Notes: generated by a model not told the origin, from the sequence alone. 64,000 bases of DNA from Chishuiella changwenlii (GCF_900142565.1 NZ_FRBH01000002.1:186001-250000), one strand, 5' to 3'; counted from the stretch's first letter, positions 51,572-60,400 are shown. Translations and numbers: made by a program.

Positions 51572-53395
51572 ATGTCTGAAGAAAAAAAACAAGAGGAGGT
51601 ACAAGAAGTTGTAGTTAACACTCCTGCAGTAGATGCGTCTGCTAACGCAAACGTAGCACCAGAATCATTTGATTGGGAATCTTTCGAATCAGGATTAAAC
51701 GAAGAAGATCGTAAAGAAAAAGCTGAATTAGAGCAAATGTACGACACAACTTTAGAAGACTTACATGAAAATGAAGTTTTCAAAGGACAAGTTGTACGTA
51801 TTACAGATAAAGAAGCTATCGTTGATATCAACTTCAAATCAGAAGGTGTTATTTCATTAAACGAATTCCGTTACAACTCAGATTTAAAAGTTGGGGATAT
51901 CGTTGAAGTAATGGTTGATCAACGTGAAGATAAAAACGGACAATTAATCTTATCTCATAAAAAAGCTCGTACATTAAACGCTTGGGATGCTGTTAATAAA
52001 GCACATGATTCTCAAGAAATCGTTAATGGTTACATCAAAGCTCGTACTAAAGGAGGTATGATTGTTGACGTATTTGGAATCGAGGCTTTCTTACCAGGTT
52101 CTCAAATTGATGTTAAGCCAATCCGTGATTACGAACAATTCGTAGGAAAAACTATGGAGTTCAAAGTTGTTAAAATCAACCCAGAATTTAAAAACGTAGT
52201 AGTTTCTCACAAAGCGTTAATCGAGGCTGATATTGAAGTTCAGAAAAAAGAAATCGTTGCTCAATTAGAGAAAGGACAAGTATTAGAAGGAGAAGTTAAA
52301 AACATTACTTCTTACGGTGTATTCGTAGACTTAGGAGGTGTTGATGGATTAATCCACATTACTGACTTATCTTGGTCTCGTATCAACCACCCATCTGAAA
52401 TCTTAGAAGATGGACAAAAAATCAACGTTGTAATCTTAGATTTCGACGAAGATAAATCTCGTATCCAATTAGGTATTAAACAATTAGAAGCTCATCCATG
52501 GGATGCTTTAGATGCTGATATTAAAGTTGGTGATAAAGTTAAAGGAAAAGTTGTTGTTTTAGCTGACTACGGTGCATTCGTTGAGGTTGCTCCAGGTGTA
52601 GAAGGTTTAATCCACGTTTCTGAAATGTCATGGTCTACTCACTTACGTTCTGCTCAAGATTTCGTAAAAGTAGGTGATGAAGTTGAAGCAGTTGTTTTAA
52701 CTTTAGATAGAGAAGAAAGAAAAATGTCTTTAGGTATCAAACAATTAACTCCAGATCCTTGGACAGATATTACAACTAAATACCCAGTAGGTTCTACTCA
52801 CAAAGGTAAAGTTCGTAACTTCACTAACTTCGGTGTATTCGTAGAATTAGAAGAAGGAGTAGATGGATTAATTTACATCTCTGACTTATCTTGGACTAAG
52901 AAAATCAAACACCCATCAGAATTCTGTGCAGTTGATGATGTATTAGATGTTGTTGTTTTAGAATTAGACGTTGAAGCTCGTCGTTTATCTTTAGGACACA
53001 AACAATTAACTGAAAATCCTTGGGATAAATACGAAGATAAATATGCTGTAGGTACAACTCATACAGGTGTTGCTGTTGACGTATTTGATAAAGGTGCTAC
53101 AATCCAATTCGAAGATGCTGACGTTGAAGCTTTCGCTCCAGCTCGTACATTAGAGAAAGAAGATGGATCTCGTATCAAGAAAGCTGATGAAACAACTTTC
53201 AAAGTAATCGAGTTTAACAAAGAATTCCGTCGTGTAGTAGTTTCTCATACAGCAACTTTCCGTGAGGAAGAAGTTAAAGCTGAGAAATCATCTAACAACA
53301 ATAATTCTAACTCTAACACAATCGAAACTTCTACTTTAGGAGATATCGATAGTTTAGCAGAATTAAAAAAGAAAATGGAAGAAGGAGGAAACTAA
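51572..53395 (+). CDS. rpsA: 30S ribosomal protein S1
   Basis: 607 residues. Binds mRNA on the small subunit. Six S1-type OB folds can be followed, the central ones clearly: VLEGEVKNITSYGVFVDLGGVDGLIHITDLSW, VKGKVVVLADYGAFVEVAPGVEGLIHVSEMSW, HKGKVRNFTNFGVFVELEEGVDGLIYISDLSW, then HTGVAVDVFDKGATIQF. The N-terminal ~40 residues are acidic and disordered. The C-terminus (NNNNSNSNTIETSTLGDIDSLAELKKKMEEGGN) is a flexible acidic tail. Codons are biased to C-ending forms, as in highly expressed genes. Bacteroidota S1 may matter more for initiation because Shine-Dalgarno sites are weak. Confidence 0.96.
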   Translation: MSEEKKQEEVQEVVVNTPAVDASANANVAPESFDWESFESGLNEEDRKEKAELEQMYDTTLEDLHENEVFKGQVVRITDKEAIVDINFKSEGVISLNEFRYNSDLKVGDIVEVMVDQREDKNGQLILSHKKARTLNAWDAVNKAHDSQEIVNGYIKARTKGGMIVDVFGIEAFLPGSQIDVKPIRDYEQFVGKTMEFKVVKINPEFKNVVVSHKALIEADIEVQKKEIVAQLEKGQVLEGEVKNITSYGVFVDLGGVDGLIHITDLSWSRINHPSEILEDGQKINVVILDFDEDKSRIQLGIKQLEAHPWDALDADIKVGDKVKGKVVVLADYGAFVEVAPGVEGLIHVSEMSWSTHLRSAQDFVKVGDEVEAVVLTLDREERKMSLGIKQLTPDPWTDITTKYPVGSTHKGKVRNFTNFGVFVELEEGVDGLIYISDLSWTKKIKHPSEFCAVDDVLDVVVLELDVEARRLSLGHKQLTENPWDKYEDKYAVGTTHTGVAVDVFDKGATIQFEDADVEAFAPARTLEKEDGSRIKKADETTFKVIEFNKEFRRVVVSHTATFREEEVKAEKSSNNNNSNSNTIETSTLGDIDSLAELKKKMEEGGN

Positions 53396-53423
53396 TTCTC
53401 TAACCGAAATTTTTTAAGATAAT

Positions 53424-53457
53424 AAAGCTGTCCTATTTTTAGGGCAGCTTTTTTTAT
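53424..53457 (+). terminator. Terminator after rpsA
   Basis: AAAGCTG-CCT / AGG-CAGCTTT stem and seven T. Confidence 0.8.
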
Positions 53458-53610
53458 ATTAGAATGATATAATCTTTTACATATTACTTTGTGTCGTTTA
53501 TAAAATAGTAAACAGTAGAGTTGTTTAATATTTCTATTGAGTATTTTTATGAAAAAGTTTACCTTTAAAACCAAATTGGAAAATAAAAGGAATTTTATTG
53601 CCTTTTATTA

Positions 53611-53646
53611 AAACAATTAATAATTGTTTAGTGTAAATCGCTAAAC
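53611..53646 (+). promoter_or_regulatory. Overlapping palindromes upstream of the OmpR-type system
   Basis: AAACAATTA (53611-53619), one A, TAATTGTTT (53621-53629): a perfect 19-bp palindrome. GTTTAG (53626-53631) and CTAAAC (53641-53646) make a second inverted repeat. Placed 18-50 bases before the ATG at 53664, they could be operator sites. Confidence 0.45.
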
Positions 53647-53663
53647 GCAAACTGAAAAACAAA

Positions 53664-54344
53664 ATGAAACTTTTATTGGTCGAAGACCATCAGGAATTAG
53701 CAGATAATATACTTCATTTCTTAAAACAAGAAAATTATGTTTGCGAATGGGCGTCAAGCATAGCTGAAGCAAAAGATATTCTTTCTATGTTCGAGTATGA
53801 CTGTGTTTTACTTGATATGACTTTGCCAGATGGAATGGGGTTAACATTATTACATTACATAAAACAACTTTATCCATCTACACAAGTAATTATTATATCT
53901 GCACAAAATTCTTTAGATTATAAAATTATTGGTTTAGACAGTGGTGCAGATGATTATATTACAAAACCATTTCCATTACCAGAATTACATTCGCGTATAA
54001 AAGCTGTTGCTAGAAGAAGTAATAAAGAAACAAATAGCGACTTATTAATTTATAATGAGATTGTGATAGATATGCAATCTATGGAGTGTAAAGTGAACGA
54101 TAATGTACTTAGTTTAACAAAGAAAGAACTTAACTTGTTAATCTATTTTATTAATAATAAAAATAGAGTCTTATCTCGACAAGCAATTGCAATTCACTTA
54201 TGGGGAGATTATACCTATAATCTTGATAATGTAGATTTTATTTACCAACATTTAAAAAATCTTCGTCGTAAAATTTCCGAAGCTGGAGGAACTGATTATG
54301 TACAAACTGTTTATGGTTTAGGTTATAAATGGACAGATAGCTAA
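53664..54344 (+). CDS. OmpR/PhoB-family response regulator
   Basis: 226 residues. Receiver domain with acidic pocket (Glu7, Asp8), phospho-acceptor Asp51 in VLLDMTLPDGMGL, Ser in IIISAQNS and Lys in ITKPFPLPEL. The C-terminal winged-helix domain shows LTKKELNLLIYFINNKNRVLSRQAIAIHLWGD and YQHLKNLRRKI, ending VYGLGYKW, as in OmpR/PhoB. Its stop overlaps the kinase start (TAATG), so both are co-translated. The direct repeats at 55625-55668 before the porin gene are the likely target. Confidence 0.93.
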   Translation: MKLLLVEDHQELADNILHFLKQENYVCEWASSIAEAKDILSMFEYDCVLLDMTLPDGMGLTLLHYIKQLYPSTQVIIISAQNSLDYKIIGLDSGADDYITKPFPLPELHSRIKAVARRSNKETNSDLLIYNEIVIDMQSMECKVNDNVLSLTKKELNLLIYFINNKNRVLSRQAIAIHLWGDYTYNLDNVDFIYQHLKNLRRKISEAGGTDYVQTVYGLGYKWTDS

Positions 54345-55606
54345 TGCGTTTAAGTAAAAAAATAACACAATATCTTATTGCTGTCGTTTTTTGTTCAATG
54401 GCATTTGGTTTCTTTGTTTTTTATTTTGCTATAGAAAGAGCAACAACACAATCTGCAATTGGAAAACTAGAACACTTAAATAGTGTAATAGAAAAAAAAC
54501 TTTCTAAAGAATCAATACCTACAATAGAATCTGCACATAAAAATGTGAAGATTAAAATTCTAGATAAATCAAAGTACGATTTAACAGAAGAAGTCGTTAA
54601 ACAAGGAAATTATGAATGGGATAATGATTTACAAACAATGGTTAATCATGTATCAGTTGTAACTTATCCTTATATAGATCATGTACATTATCAGATAGAA
54701 AGTAAAATTAGTTTAACGATTATAGATGATAAATATTTTACTGGAATTTTAATGGTTATCGCATGGATTTTTGTGTTCGTAATTATTACCATTATATTTT
54801 TCGGAGAATTAATATCTAGAAATCTTTATACATCTTTCTATTATTTGATTGATAGAATGAAGCATTTTGATTTAAAAGAAAATCAAGAATTACAAATTGT
54901 TCATTCTAATATTAATGAGCTTAATCAACTTAACGAGCTCTTTGTTAAAACATCTCAACAATCTATAGAGCATTACAATGCCTTAAAAGAATTTTCTCAA
55001 AATCTTTCGCATGAGCTGCAAACGCCAATGGCGAATATGAAGGCAAAAATAGAATTGATGTTGAATGATGAATTATCCGAAGATCAAATAAAATCTTTAA
55101 GTGGTATGTATGATGACTTGAATAGAGTTTCTGCAATTAATCGCTCATTAATTTTATTAATGAGTTTAGAATACCATGAAATATCTGAAGATCAACTCAA
55201 TTTATCTGAACTAATTGAAGAAATTATTGCAGAACATGAAGATTTGATGTTAATGAATGGTGTAGAGTTGACGTTGAAATTGATTCCGAATGTCTATATT
55301 AAGATGAATACATTATTAGCGCATACTGTTTTTAATAACTTGATTAGTAATGCAAATAGACATAATTATCCGAATGGTAAAATTGAAATTGAATTAACCG
55401 AATCAAAATTTATCATTAAAAATACAGGACGTCAACAAGAATTTACAAATAAAACTATTTTTCAACGATTTAATAAAAGTAAGTATAATCCAGAATCAAT
55501 TGGTCTTGGATTGGCTTTGGTGAAAAAGATTTTAGATATTTATAATTATCAAATCAATTATAAATACAATTCAGAAGTACATCAATTCACAATTAATTTA
55601 AAGTAA
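54344..55606 (+). CDS. Sensor histidine kinase
   Basis: 420 residues. Two transmembrane helices (about 8-28 and 137-160) flank a periplasmic sensor domain of about 105 residues. HisKA has the phosphorylated His223 in FSQNLSHELQTPMANMK; the ATPase domain has NLISNANRH (N-box), IKNTGRQQ in place of the usual DNGxG (G1, a change common in Bacteroidota), FNKSKY and SIGLGLALVKKIL (G2). It pairs with the regulator just upstream. The signal may be a dicarboxylate, judging from the transport genes that follow; this is inference. Confidence 0.92.
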   Translation: MRLSKKITQYLIAVVFCSMAFGFFVFYFAIERATTQSAIGKLEHLNSVIEKKLSKESIPTIESAHKNVKIKILDKSKYDLTEEVVKQGNYEWDNDLQTMVNHVSVVTYPYIDHVHYQIESKISLTIIDDKYFTGILMVIAWIFVFVIITIIFFGELISRNLYTSFYYLIDRMKHFDLKENQELQIVHSNINELNQLNELFVKTSQQSIEHYNALKEFSQNLSHELQTPMANMKAKIELMLNDELSEDQIKSLSGMYDDLNRVSAINRSLILLMSLEYHEISEDQLNLSELIEEIIAEHEDLMLMNGVELTLKLIPNVYIKMNTLLAHTVFNNLISNANRHNYPNGKIEIELTESKFIIKNTGRQQEFTNKTIFQRFNKSKYNPESIGLGLALVKKILDIYNYQINYKYNSEVHQFTINLK

Positions 55607-55624
55607 AAATCTGTTGAAATAAAA

Positions 55625-55698
55625 TTTCAAACTTTCTTCAATAAAACTTCAAATTTTCTTCAAACTTCATTTGTTACTTAGTGGTGTATTAAATACAC
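55625..55698 (+). promoter_or_regulatory. Four 11-bp direct repeats and a palindrome upstream of the porin gene
   Basis: TTCAA occurs at 55626, 55637, 55648 and 55659, a spacing of exactly 11 bp, mostly as CTTCAAA followed by four to five T/A bases. A TTTG that could serve as -33 box lies at 55670-55673, right behind the repeats. A 15-bp perfect palindrome GTGTATT-A-AATACAC lies at 55684-55698. OmpR/PhoB-family regulators bind head-to-tail on 11-bp direct repeats, so this is a strong candidate site. Confidence 0.65.
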
Positions 55699-55726
55699 AA
55701 ATAAATTAAATAACACATTAGAATAA

Positions 55727-57142
55727 ATGAAACTAAAAATCTTATTAACTACATTCGCTTTTTCAGGCTTCTTATTTGCTCAAGATTCCATTAATGTAAT
55801 CGAAGAAAAAATAGAAGAACCTAAACAAGGACCAAAGTTTAAAACATCTTTAGGAGAGATAAAGTTAAATCTTGATGAATCTGGAGATAAAAACATAAAA
55901 TTCGGTTTATCGAGTCAAATCTGGTTAAGAAGTATTGATAATAACCCTGGAACATTAGTAAATGGTATTCCACAAACTTCAACATACGATGCAAGTTTAC
56001 GTCGAATGAGAATTTCCATTTCAGCACAATTATCTAATTACTATTCTATTGTTATGCAATTAGGTATCAATAATCAGTCTTTTATAAGTGGAGGAGGAGC
56101 AGGAACTGGCGCTAATGGTCAAGGAAAAAAGCCTCAAATATTTTTTATGGATGCTTATAATGAGTTAGCAATTATTCCAAGAAAAGATGAAATTAAAAAA
56201 AAAGAAAATAAACATCATTTATATATAGGTGCTGGTTTACATGGTTGGGCAGGAGTTAGTAGAATGACAAATGCAAGTACAACAAAATTGTTGACAGCAG
56301 ATTTACCAGTTTTTAACTTTCCGAACATCGAAGTTTCCGATCAATTTTCGAGACAATTTGGTGTTTTTGTTCATGGTGAGTACGATAAATTTAATTACCG
56401 AATAGCTGTTAATAAACCATTTGCTACAAATAGAAATCCAGAAGTAGGTCAAATAGTAGATAATAATCAATCGGGTAAATTATCTTATGCAGCTTATGGT
56501 ATGTATCAATTTTTTGATAAAGAAAATACAGCTACATCATTTTTTGCAGGAACATATCTAGGTTCTAAAAAAGTATTTAATATCGGTGCAGGTTTTTACT
56601 CTAACAACGATGCCACTTTGTCTCAACCAACGGAGGGTGTTTTTAAATCACATAACGAATTTATTTTTGGAGCAGATGCTTTTTTAGATATGCCAATTGG
56701 AAGAAAAGCGAGAGAAATGTCAATAAGTCTTTACTCGGTATTCTATCGTTATAATTTTGGACCAAATTATTTAAGAACAACAGGATTATTAAATCCAGGA
56801 ACAGCAGATCCAAATTTTACGGGGACTAAAGCTTTAGAAGGATTTGGTAATGCAAGATTTCTTTTAGGAACAGGAAATATATGGTATTCACAAGCTGGTT
56901 TTGTTTTACCAAAATTTAGTGACAGAGTAAAACTTCAACCATTTTTTGCTTATGCTTTAAAAGATTTAGAAGCATTAAATGAAATAGGAAACTATTTTGA
57001 TATTGGCGCTAATTTATTTATTCTAGCTCAGAATGCAAAAGTTGCTTATCAATATTCATCTAGACCTTTATATACACAAGATACAAAAGAAGTTTTTACA
57101 ATAAGAGGAGAACACTTAATAACATTACAAATCGCATTTTAA
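55727..57142 (+). CDS. Outer-membrane porin
   Basis: 471 residues, signal peptide about 1-19 (FSGFLFAQ). After a short charged segment (EEKIEEPKQGPKF) the sequence is barrel-like throughout: KFGLSSQIWLRSID, LRRMRISISAQLSNYYSIVMQLGI, FNYRIAVNKPF, SYAAYGMYQFF, ending HLITLQIAF with the C-terminal Phe. It resembles general or substrate-specific Bacteroidota porins. It follows the two-component system and precedes the KgtP-like permease by 35 bases with no terminator between, so it probably carries the same substrate across the outer membrane. Confidence 0.78.
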   Translation: MKLKILLTTFAFSGFLFAQDSINVIEEKIEEPKQGPKFKTSLGEIKLNLDESGDKNIKFGLSSQIWLRSIDNNPGTLVNGIPQTSTYDASLRRMRISISAQLSNYYSIVMQLGINNQSFISGGGAGTGANGQGKKPQIFFMDAYNELAIIPRKDEIKKKENKHHLYIGAGLHGWAGVSRMTNASTTKLLTADLPVFNFPNIEVSDQFSRQFGVFVHGEYDKFNYRIAVNKPFATNRNPEVGQIVDNNQSGKLSYAAYGMYQFFDKENTATSFFAGTYLGSKKVFNIGAGFYSNNDATLSQPTEGVFKSHNEFIFGADAFLDMPIGRKAREMSISLYSVFYRYNFGPNYLRTTGLLNPGTADPNFTGTKALEGFGNARFLLGTGNIWYSQAGFVLPKFSDRVKLQPFFAYALKDLEALNEIGNYFDIGANLFILAQNAKVAYQYSSRPLYTQDTKEVFTIRGEHLITLQIAF

Positions 57143-57177
57143 AAATAAATAAATCATAAAAAGATAATATTACACAC

Positions 57178-58497
57178 ATGAATACTCAAGAAAATATAAC
57201 AACAGACTTAACTGTAAAAGATCGTGTAAAAGCGATTGTGGGTGGATCTATAGGTAACCTTGTAGAATGGTATGATTGGTATGCATACGCAGCATTTGCT
57301 ATTTACTTTTCATCATCATTTTTCCCAGCAGGAGATCAAACAGCACAGTTATTAAATACAGCAGGAATTTTTGCCGTTGGTTTCTTAATGCGTCCAGTAG
57401 GAGGTTGGTTATTTGGAACAATAGCAGATAAAATTGGTAGAAAAAGAGCCATGACATTATCTGTATTATTAATGTCTTTCGGATCTTTATTAATTGCATT
57501 AACACCAAGTTACGAAACAATAGGAGTTTTAGCGCCAGCACTTTTATTAATAGCGCGTTTATTACAAGGATTAAGTGTAGGAGGAGAATATGGTGTTTCT
57601 GCTACTTACTTATCAGAGATGGCGACAGCAGACAGACGCGGTTTTTATTCTTCTTTCCAATATGTTACATTAATTGGAGGGCAATTAATTGCATTAGGAA
57701 TTTTATTAATCTTACAAAAATTACTTTTAACAGAAGATCAATTACTTTCTTGGGGATGGAGAATACCATTTGTTATTGGTGCAATATTATCTGTAATAGC
57801 ATTGTATTTAAGAAAAAATCTTCATGAAACAGAAGCGTTTGAGAAAAATAACGATTCAGTTTCTGCAGAGAAAAAAGAAAAGAATGGTAGTATGAGACAA
57901 TTATTAAAATATCCAAAATCTATTTTAACAGTTGTTGGGCTTACTATGGGAGGAACATTAGCTTTCTATACGTATACAACTTACATGCAAAAATTCTTAG
58001 TGAATACGGTAAATCTAACAAAAGAAGAATCGACTTTAATTTCATTTTTATCATTATTTATTTTTGCGGCTTTACAACCAGCTTTCGGTTTATTATCAGA
58101 TAAAATTGGACGTCGACCATTATTATTAGGTTTTGGTATTTTAGGTACATTATTTACAGTTCCATTACTTACAGGTTTAAGTCATGCGACATCTATGTGG
58201 TCTGCCTTTGCTTATTTAATGGTTGCATTAATCATCGTTTCTGGTTACACATCTATTAATGCAGTTGTAAAAGCAGAAATGTTTCCAGCAAATATTCGCG
58301 CATTAGGTGTAGGATTACCTTATGCATTAACAGTGAGTATTTTTGGTGGATCTGCAGAATACATTGCTTTATTCTTAAAGCAACAAGGTTTAGAAACATA
58401 CTATTACTGGTATATAACAGGATGTATCGCTTTTTCTTTAGTTGTTTATTTCTTTATGAAAGACACAAAAGAAAACTCAATGTTGAACAACGATTAA
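57178..58497 (+). CDS. 2-oxoglutarate/dicarboxylate MFS permease, KgtP-like
   Basis: 439 residues, 12 membrane helices. Metabolite:proton symporter branch of the MFS. The N-terminal half follows E. coli KgtP closely: GNLVEWYDWYAYAAFAIYF, TAGIFAVGFLMRPVGGWLFG, ADKIGRKRAMTLSV, PALLLIARLLQGLSVGGEYGVSATYLSE, RRGFYSSFQYVTLIGGQL, WGWRIPF. A charged loop separates the halves (about 218-240), and a second RxGRR motif (DKIGRRPLLLGFG) follows. Likely imports 2-oxoglutarate with protons. It ends the porin-permease unit with a good terminator. Exact substrate unproven. Confidence 0.85.
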   Translation: MNTQENITTDLTVKDRVKAIVGGSIGNLVEWYDWYAYAAFAIYFSSSFFPAGDQTAQLLNTAGIFAVGFLMRPVGGWLFGTIADKIGRKRAMTLSVLLMSFGSLLIALTPSYETIGVLAPALLLIARLLQGLSVGGEYGVSATYLSEMATADRRGFYSSFQYVTLIGGQLIALGILLILQKLLLTEDQLLSWGWRIPFVIGAILSVIALYLRKNLHETEAFEKNNDSVSAEKKEKNGSMRQLLKYPKSILTVVGLTMGGTLAFYTYTTYMQKFLVNTVNLTKEESTLISFLSLFIFAALQPAFGLLSDKIGRRPLLLGFGILGTLFTVPLLTGLSHATSMWSAFAYLMVALIIVSGYTSINAVVKAEMFPANIRALGVGLPYALTVSIFGGSAEYIALFLKQQGLETYYYWYITGCIAFSLVVYFFMKDTKENSMLNND

Positions 58498-58538
58498 AAT
58501 CAAAATGTAATTTTTGATTAGTTTTTTATATTGTAAGT

Positions 58539-58576
58539 AATAAGGCTTTCCATTTTGGAAAGCCTTATTTTTTTTT
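58539..58576 (+). terminator. Terminator after the permease gene
   Basis: AATAAGGCTTTCC / GGAAAGCCTTATT perfect stem with a ten-base T run. Confidence 0.85.
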
Positions 58577-58669
58577 TGGTGAATAATGATTAGTTTTTAA
58601 GTTTTTAATTCGAATTTAATTACGCATGGAAAAAGATTGTCAGAATAACATACATTATTTGATAAATAT

Positions 58670-58700
58670 TTTGAATATTATTCAAATATTTATAATTTTG
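58670..58700 (+). promoter_or_regulatory. Promoter and palindromic operator of the Lrp/AsnC gene
   Basis: TTTG at 58670-58673, 19 bases, TAATTTTG at 58693-58700: an exact Bacteroidota promoter. The ATG at 58709 comes 8 bases after the -7 box, so the mRNA is nearly leaderless. The palindrome TTTGAAT-ATT-ATTCAAA (58670-58686) covers the -33 box, the right place for a repressor. Confidence 0.7.
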
Positions 58701-58708
58701 CACTCGAA

Positions 58709-59188
58709 ATGGATAAGATAGAATTTAATTTAGATGCTACTGATTTGAAAATCATGCGATTAATGCAAGAAAATGCACGTATTAATAATGCAGATATCGC
58801 AAGAGAATTAGGAATGGCACCATCAGGAATATTAGAACGAGTAAAAAAACTTGAAAATAAGCAAGTTATTTTAGCTTATCATGCTAAGATAAATCCTATA
58901 GCAATTGGTCAAAAATTGTTATCCTTTATTTTCATTAAAACAACTGATATTATTGGTGATGAAACTGTAGGGAAATTACTTGCTGAAATTCCAGAAGTTT
59001 TAGAAGTTCATGATATTGCTGGAGAAGACGGTTATTTAATAAAAGTTAGAACAACAGATAACCAAGGGTTGGTAGAATTAATGAGACAATCTCTAAGTAA
59101 AATTAGTGGAATAACTTCTACAAGAACAACAATTGTATTACAAACAATTAAAGAAGAACAAAATATCGTTATACCAACGATAGAATAA
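58709..59188 (+). CDS. Lrp/AsnC family transcriptional regulator
   Basis: 159 residues. N-terminal winged helix-turn-helix (LDATDLKIMRLMQENARINNADIARELGMAPSGILERVKKLENKQVI) and C-terminal RAM/ligand domain (about 70-150; LLAEIPEVLEVHDIAGEDGYLIKVRTTDNQGL). These bind amino acids and form octamers. It is 16 bases upstream of an EamA-family exporter with no terminator, a common pairing where the regulator controls amino-acid or metabolite efflux. The palindrome over its own promoter suggests negative autoregulation. Effector unknown. Confidence 0.92.
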   Translation: MDKIEFNLDATDLKIMRLMQENARINNADIARELGMAPSGILERVKKLENKQVILAYHAKINPIAIGQKLLSFIFIKTTDIIGDETVGKLLAEIPEVLEVHDIAGEDGYLIKVRTTDNQGLVELMRQSLSKISGITSTRTTIVLQTIKEEQNIVIPTIE

Positions 59189-59204
59189 AAAACAAAGAAT
59201 TAGA

Positions 59205-60218
59205 ATGAAAGGAAATCAACCAAATAAATGGTCAGTAATATTTGCATATTTCGTAGTTTATGTTGTTTGGGGGTCTACATACTTTTTTATAGACAAAGCT
59301 TTACATGGATTTAGTCCATTTATTTTAGGATCGTTCCGTTTTATTGCAGCAAGTACCATTTTAATGGGATTTTGTAAAATGAAAGGGTATAAACTATGGA
59401 ATAAACAAGTAATTAAACAATGTATGTTTACAGGGTTTATGCTACTTTTTATTGATATGGCTGGTATTATCTGGTCAGAACAATTTTTGCCAAGTGGTAT
59501 TGTAGCTATTATGGCTGCATCTGCGGCGATTTGGTTTGTGGTTTTAGATAAGCCAAAATGGAAGCAAAATTTTTCTAGTTTGCCAACAATTTTAGGTTTA
59601 GTATTTGGTTTCTTAGGTGTGTTAATGTTGTTTTATGAACAAACATCAACCGCACATATAGATCCAGATCAGCAATTCCTTAATATGATTGGATTAATTG
59701 TTTTGGTTTTTTGTTCTATTGCTTGGACATTGGGATCTCTTTATTCAAAATATGCAGCAGATAAACAAAAGAAAGAAATAGTAAAGTCTAAAGAAGATTT
59801 GCATATTATGGTAAAAACAGCTTGGCAAATGATAACTGCTGGTGTGTTATTTAACCTTGTTGCTATTTGTAATGGTGAATATGCAAGATTTAATTTTTCT
59901 AATGTAGCAACTCAAGATTGGTTATCAATGGCTTATTTAATTACATTTGGATCTATATTAGCTTTCGGATCTTATGTATGGTTATTACAAGTTCGTCCAG
60001 CATTAGAAGTTTCAACTTATGCGTATGTTAATCCAATAGTAGCAGTTGCATTAAGTTATTTCTTTACAGATGATGTTGTAACTGAGTTACAAATTTATGG
60101 ATTGATTGTTATTCTTTTCAGTGTTCTGTTAATGAATTGGAGTTTATATAAGAATACAAAACCAATTCAGAAACTTATAAATTTAACGAATGTAAAGCGT
60201 TATACTAACGCACATTAA
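59205..60218 (+). CDS. EamA/DMT family transporter
   Basis: 337 residues, ten predicted membrane helices in two EamA halves: VIFAYFVVYVVWGSTYFFIDKAL with the conserved WGS, RFIAASTIL, LPSGIVAIMAASAAIWFVVLD, then MAYLITFGSILAFGSYVWLLQ and LEVSTYAYVNPIVAVALSYFF. Drug/metabolite transporters of this type often export amino acids or related compounds. The start lies 16 bases after the Lrp/AsnC gene. A long cytoplasmic loop (about 185-200, KYAADKQKKEIVKSKEDLH) separates the two halves. Confidence 0.88.
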   Translation: MKGNQPNKWSVIFAYFVVYVVWGSTYFFIDKALHGFSPFILGSFRFIAASTILMGFCKMKGYKLWNKQVIKQCMFTGFMLLFIDMAGIIWSEQFLPSGIVAIMAASAAIWFVVLDKPKWKQNFSSLPTILGLVFGFLGVLMLFYEQTSTAHIDPDQQFLNMIGLIVLVFCSIAWTLGSLYSKYAADKQKKEIVKSKEDLHIMVKTAWQMITAGVLFNLVAICNGEYARFNFSNVATQDWLSMAYLITFGSILAFGSYVWLLQVRPALEVSTYAYVNPIVAVALSYFFTDDVVTELQIYGLIVILFSVLLMNWSLYKNTKPIQKLINLTNVKRYTNAH

Positions 60219-60238
60219 ATATTATGATTGATTAAATA

Positions 60239-60278
60239 AGAAGGCTATTTTGCAAAACTGTGAAATAGCCTTTTTTTA
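60239..60278 (+). terminator. Terminator after the EamA gene
   Basis: AAGGCTATTTTGCA / TGTGAAATAGCCTT stem with seven T. Confidence 0.85.
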
Positions 60279-60307
60279 TTGTGTTGTATAACTACTAATA
60301 AATTATT

Positions 60308-60400
60308 TTGGGCATTCCTTTAGGTCGGGCTTTTGCTACAATCTTTTTCCTTCGCTAAATCGCTTCGTAAAAAGGATTTTCACTACAATCCCTAATGCGA
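60308..60400. repeat. Dispersed intergenic repeat, copy B
   Basis: Same order of pieces as at 703-788: GGGCATTCC, GGTCGGGCTTTTGCTACAAT, CTTTTTCCTTCGCTAAATCG, CTTCGTAAAAAGGATTTTCA, CTACAATCCCTAATGCGAA. Hairpin arms ATCTTTTT / AAAAAGGAT surround TTCGCTAAATCGCTTCG. More diverged from the wording I recall than copy A in the first part, closer in the second. Confidence 0.6.

Noticed and set aside
57299-57541. Leu/Phe-rich minus-strand frame inside the permease gene
   Set aside because: Antisense of membrane-helix codons; no start context or homology pattern.
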